Assembly (NCBI RefSeq): GCF_035984545.1
Contig: NZ_JAXCHP010000001.1
Coordinates: forward strand, 3,844,001 to 3,908,000
Source of the DNA: Cryobacterium sp. GrIS_2_6
GTDB taxonomy: Bacteria > Actinomycetota > Actinomycetes > Actinomycetales > Microbacteriaceae
DNA: 64,000 bases
Direction of reading: 5' to 3'
A model generated the notes under the pieces. It was not told the DNA's origin, did no database searches, and saw nothing but the letters and a program-made list of their open reading frames with translations. Positions within the stretch are counted from its first letter, which is position 1. Each line of letters starts with the position of its first letter. A program made the position numbers and the translations under genes. This document shows, one piece after another, positions 63,044 to 64,000 of this stretch.

Positions 63044-64000
63044 GTGAACGAGAACCCCCAGAATTCCCCGTATGTCAAGGCCCAGCCCCCGGTTGACCCT
63101 ACCCTCGCGGCCTACGCGAACGATTTCACGGAAATCGTCGACGCTCTGCCCGTGTTCCGCCCGACCATCGGGTGCATCGTTCCTGCGTACAACGAAGCGG
63201 ACTCCATCGCTTCAGTCCTGGATTCCCTGCTCGCCCAGACCCGTCTTCCCGACGTGATCCACGTCGTTGTGAACAACACGACGGACGACACGGTCGAGAT
63301 CGCCAGCCACTACGCCGGCCCGCACATGCGGATGACCGACGGTGTCGAACAGTTCACCGAGATCTTCGTCCACGACATCGGGGAGAACCCGGACAAGAAG
63401 GTCGGTGCGCTCAACTACGGCTTCTCACTTATCGAGGGCTGCGACTACCTCCTCGGCGTCGACGGCGACACCACCGCAGACCCCCGGGCGGTCTGGCACC
63501 TCGAGGCCGAGATTTCTTCCGACACCCGCGTCGGCGGCATCTCCGCCATTTACAGCATCGACGACAGCCAGATCGACGGCACGATGGGCAAGTTCCTCAT
63601 CGCCGGCCAGCGCACCCAGTTCGCCGCCTTCAACATGCAGAACATGCTCCGCGGCCGCAACATGGCCGTCCTGGGCGGGCAGTTCTCGATCTTCTCGATC
63701 CGGACCCTCCAGGAAGTCATGATCGACAGCAAGCAGTCCACTCCGTGGGTGAAGGACAGCGAGGTCGAGGACTCCCTCCTCTCCTTGCAGATCAAGAGCG
63801 CCGGCTACCTGACCAAGATCAGCGCCCAGGCCCGCGCCAACGTCGGCGGCATGACGACCCTGCGCGGCCTCGACGCCCAGCAGGTCAAATGGAACTTCGG
63901 CGCCATCGAGCTGATGTGGCCCGGCCAGCGCGGCGACACGAAGGGGCAGCCCTTCCACCCCAACCTCCGGCTCCGCTGGATCGAGAACTTCTCGATGGCC
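63044..64000 (+). CDS. family-2 glycosyltransferase, polysaccharide-synthase type (partial)
   Basis: The frame starts at GTG 63044 (GGGAG upstream) and is open to the window end (319 residues visible). Motifs of a processive GT2 enzyme occur in order: CIVPAYNEADSI, the nucleotide-sugar DGD in LLGVDGDTTAD, the acceptor-binding EVEDS in WVKDSEVEDSLLS, and QQVKW in place of the usual QxxRW. Enzymes of this type (cellulose or poly-N-acetylglucosamine synthases) polymerise sugars across the membrane. The membrane helices would lie beyond the window. It is downstream of three c-di-GMP-type genes, which may be significant. Confidence 0.85.
   Translation, partial: MNENPQNSPYVKAQPPVDPTLAAYANDFTEIVDALPVFRPTIGCIVPAYNEADSIASVLDSLLAQTRLPDVIHVVVNNTTDDTVEIASHYAGPHMRMTDGVEQFTEIFVHDIGENPDKKVGALNYGFSLIEGCDYLLGVDGDTTADPRAVWHLEAEISSDTRVGGISAIYSIDDSQIDGTMGKFLIAGQRTQFAAFNMQNMLRGRNMAVLGGQFSIFSIRTLQEVMIDSKQSTPWVKDSEVEDSLLSLQIKSAGYLTKISAQARANVGGMTTLRGLDAQQVKWNFGAIELMWPGQRGDTKGQPFHPNLRLRWIENFSMA

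Overview
The window is high-GC DNA from an actinobacterium, most likely a member of the Microbacteriaceae. That placement is inferred, not tested. It rests on the dnaX-recR and ask-asd order, the strong GC bias, many GTG and TTG starts, several promoters of the form TANNNT-N6-start that look leaderless, and the recurring heptamer CGGATGC/GCATCCG. No rRNA, prophage, insertion sequence or CRISPR array was recognised.

Positions 1-25,700 form a plant-polysaccharide island. On the minus strand, a binding-protein-dependent sugar transporter, a GH3 beta-glycosidase, xylose isomerase and the start of xylulokinase sit downstream of a divergent LacI regulator with a perfect palindromic operator. A GH43 beta-xylosidase, a second LacI regulator and a PAS-PAS-GGDEF diguanylate cyclase follow. 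Next comes a plus-strand operon of binding protein, two permeases, a YicI-type GH31 alpha-xylosidase and a GH1 beta-glucosidase, which is the enzyme set expected for xyloglucan oligosaccharides. A ChvE-GguA-GguB type monosaccharide importer and a ROK repressor close the island. Three matching inverted repeats (TATGTTG-N7-CAACATA type) lie in front of xylA, the xyloglucan operon and chvE, so the ROK protein probably runs one xylose regulon across the island.

Positions 25,700-41,500 hold two paralogous Bcr/CflA-type exporters around a flavoprotein disulfide reductase, a PAP2 phosphatase, a saccharopine-dehydrogenase-like/FAD-oxidoreductase pair, a GNAT enzyme, a HerA-like ATPase, a secreted repeat protein and a TrkH/TrkA potassium uptake pair. 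They end in a striking array: a tRNA-Ser(GGA) gene followed by six tandem 68-bp units, each carrying a copy of the tRNA 3' tail through CCA. The SRP RNA gene is next door.

Positions 41,800-47,800 encode phosphoketolase, phosphate acetyltransferase and acetate kinase, which would turn xylulose 5-phosphate from the xylose genes into acetate and ATP. Positions 47,800-50,900 are a decaying accessory patch: a DUF559-type nuclease gene with three 67-bp palindromic elements around it, a headless and frameshifted LacI pseudogene, and a twice-deleted GH35 beta-galactosidase pseudogene fused to it back-to-back.

Positions 50,900-64,000 are mostly core: dnaX, recR, aspartate kinase with an internal beta-subunit start, and asd. 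Three consecutive signalling genes follow (GGDEF-EAL, histidine kinase, degenerate GGDEF membrane protein), then a lipoprotein and the start of a membrane-polysaccharide-synthase-like glycosyltransferase, which suggests cyclic-di-GMP control of an exopolysaccharide.
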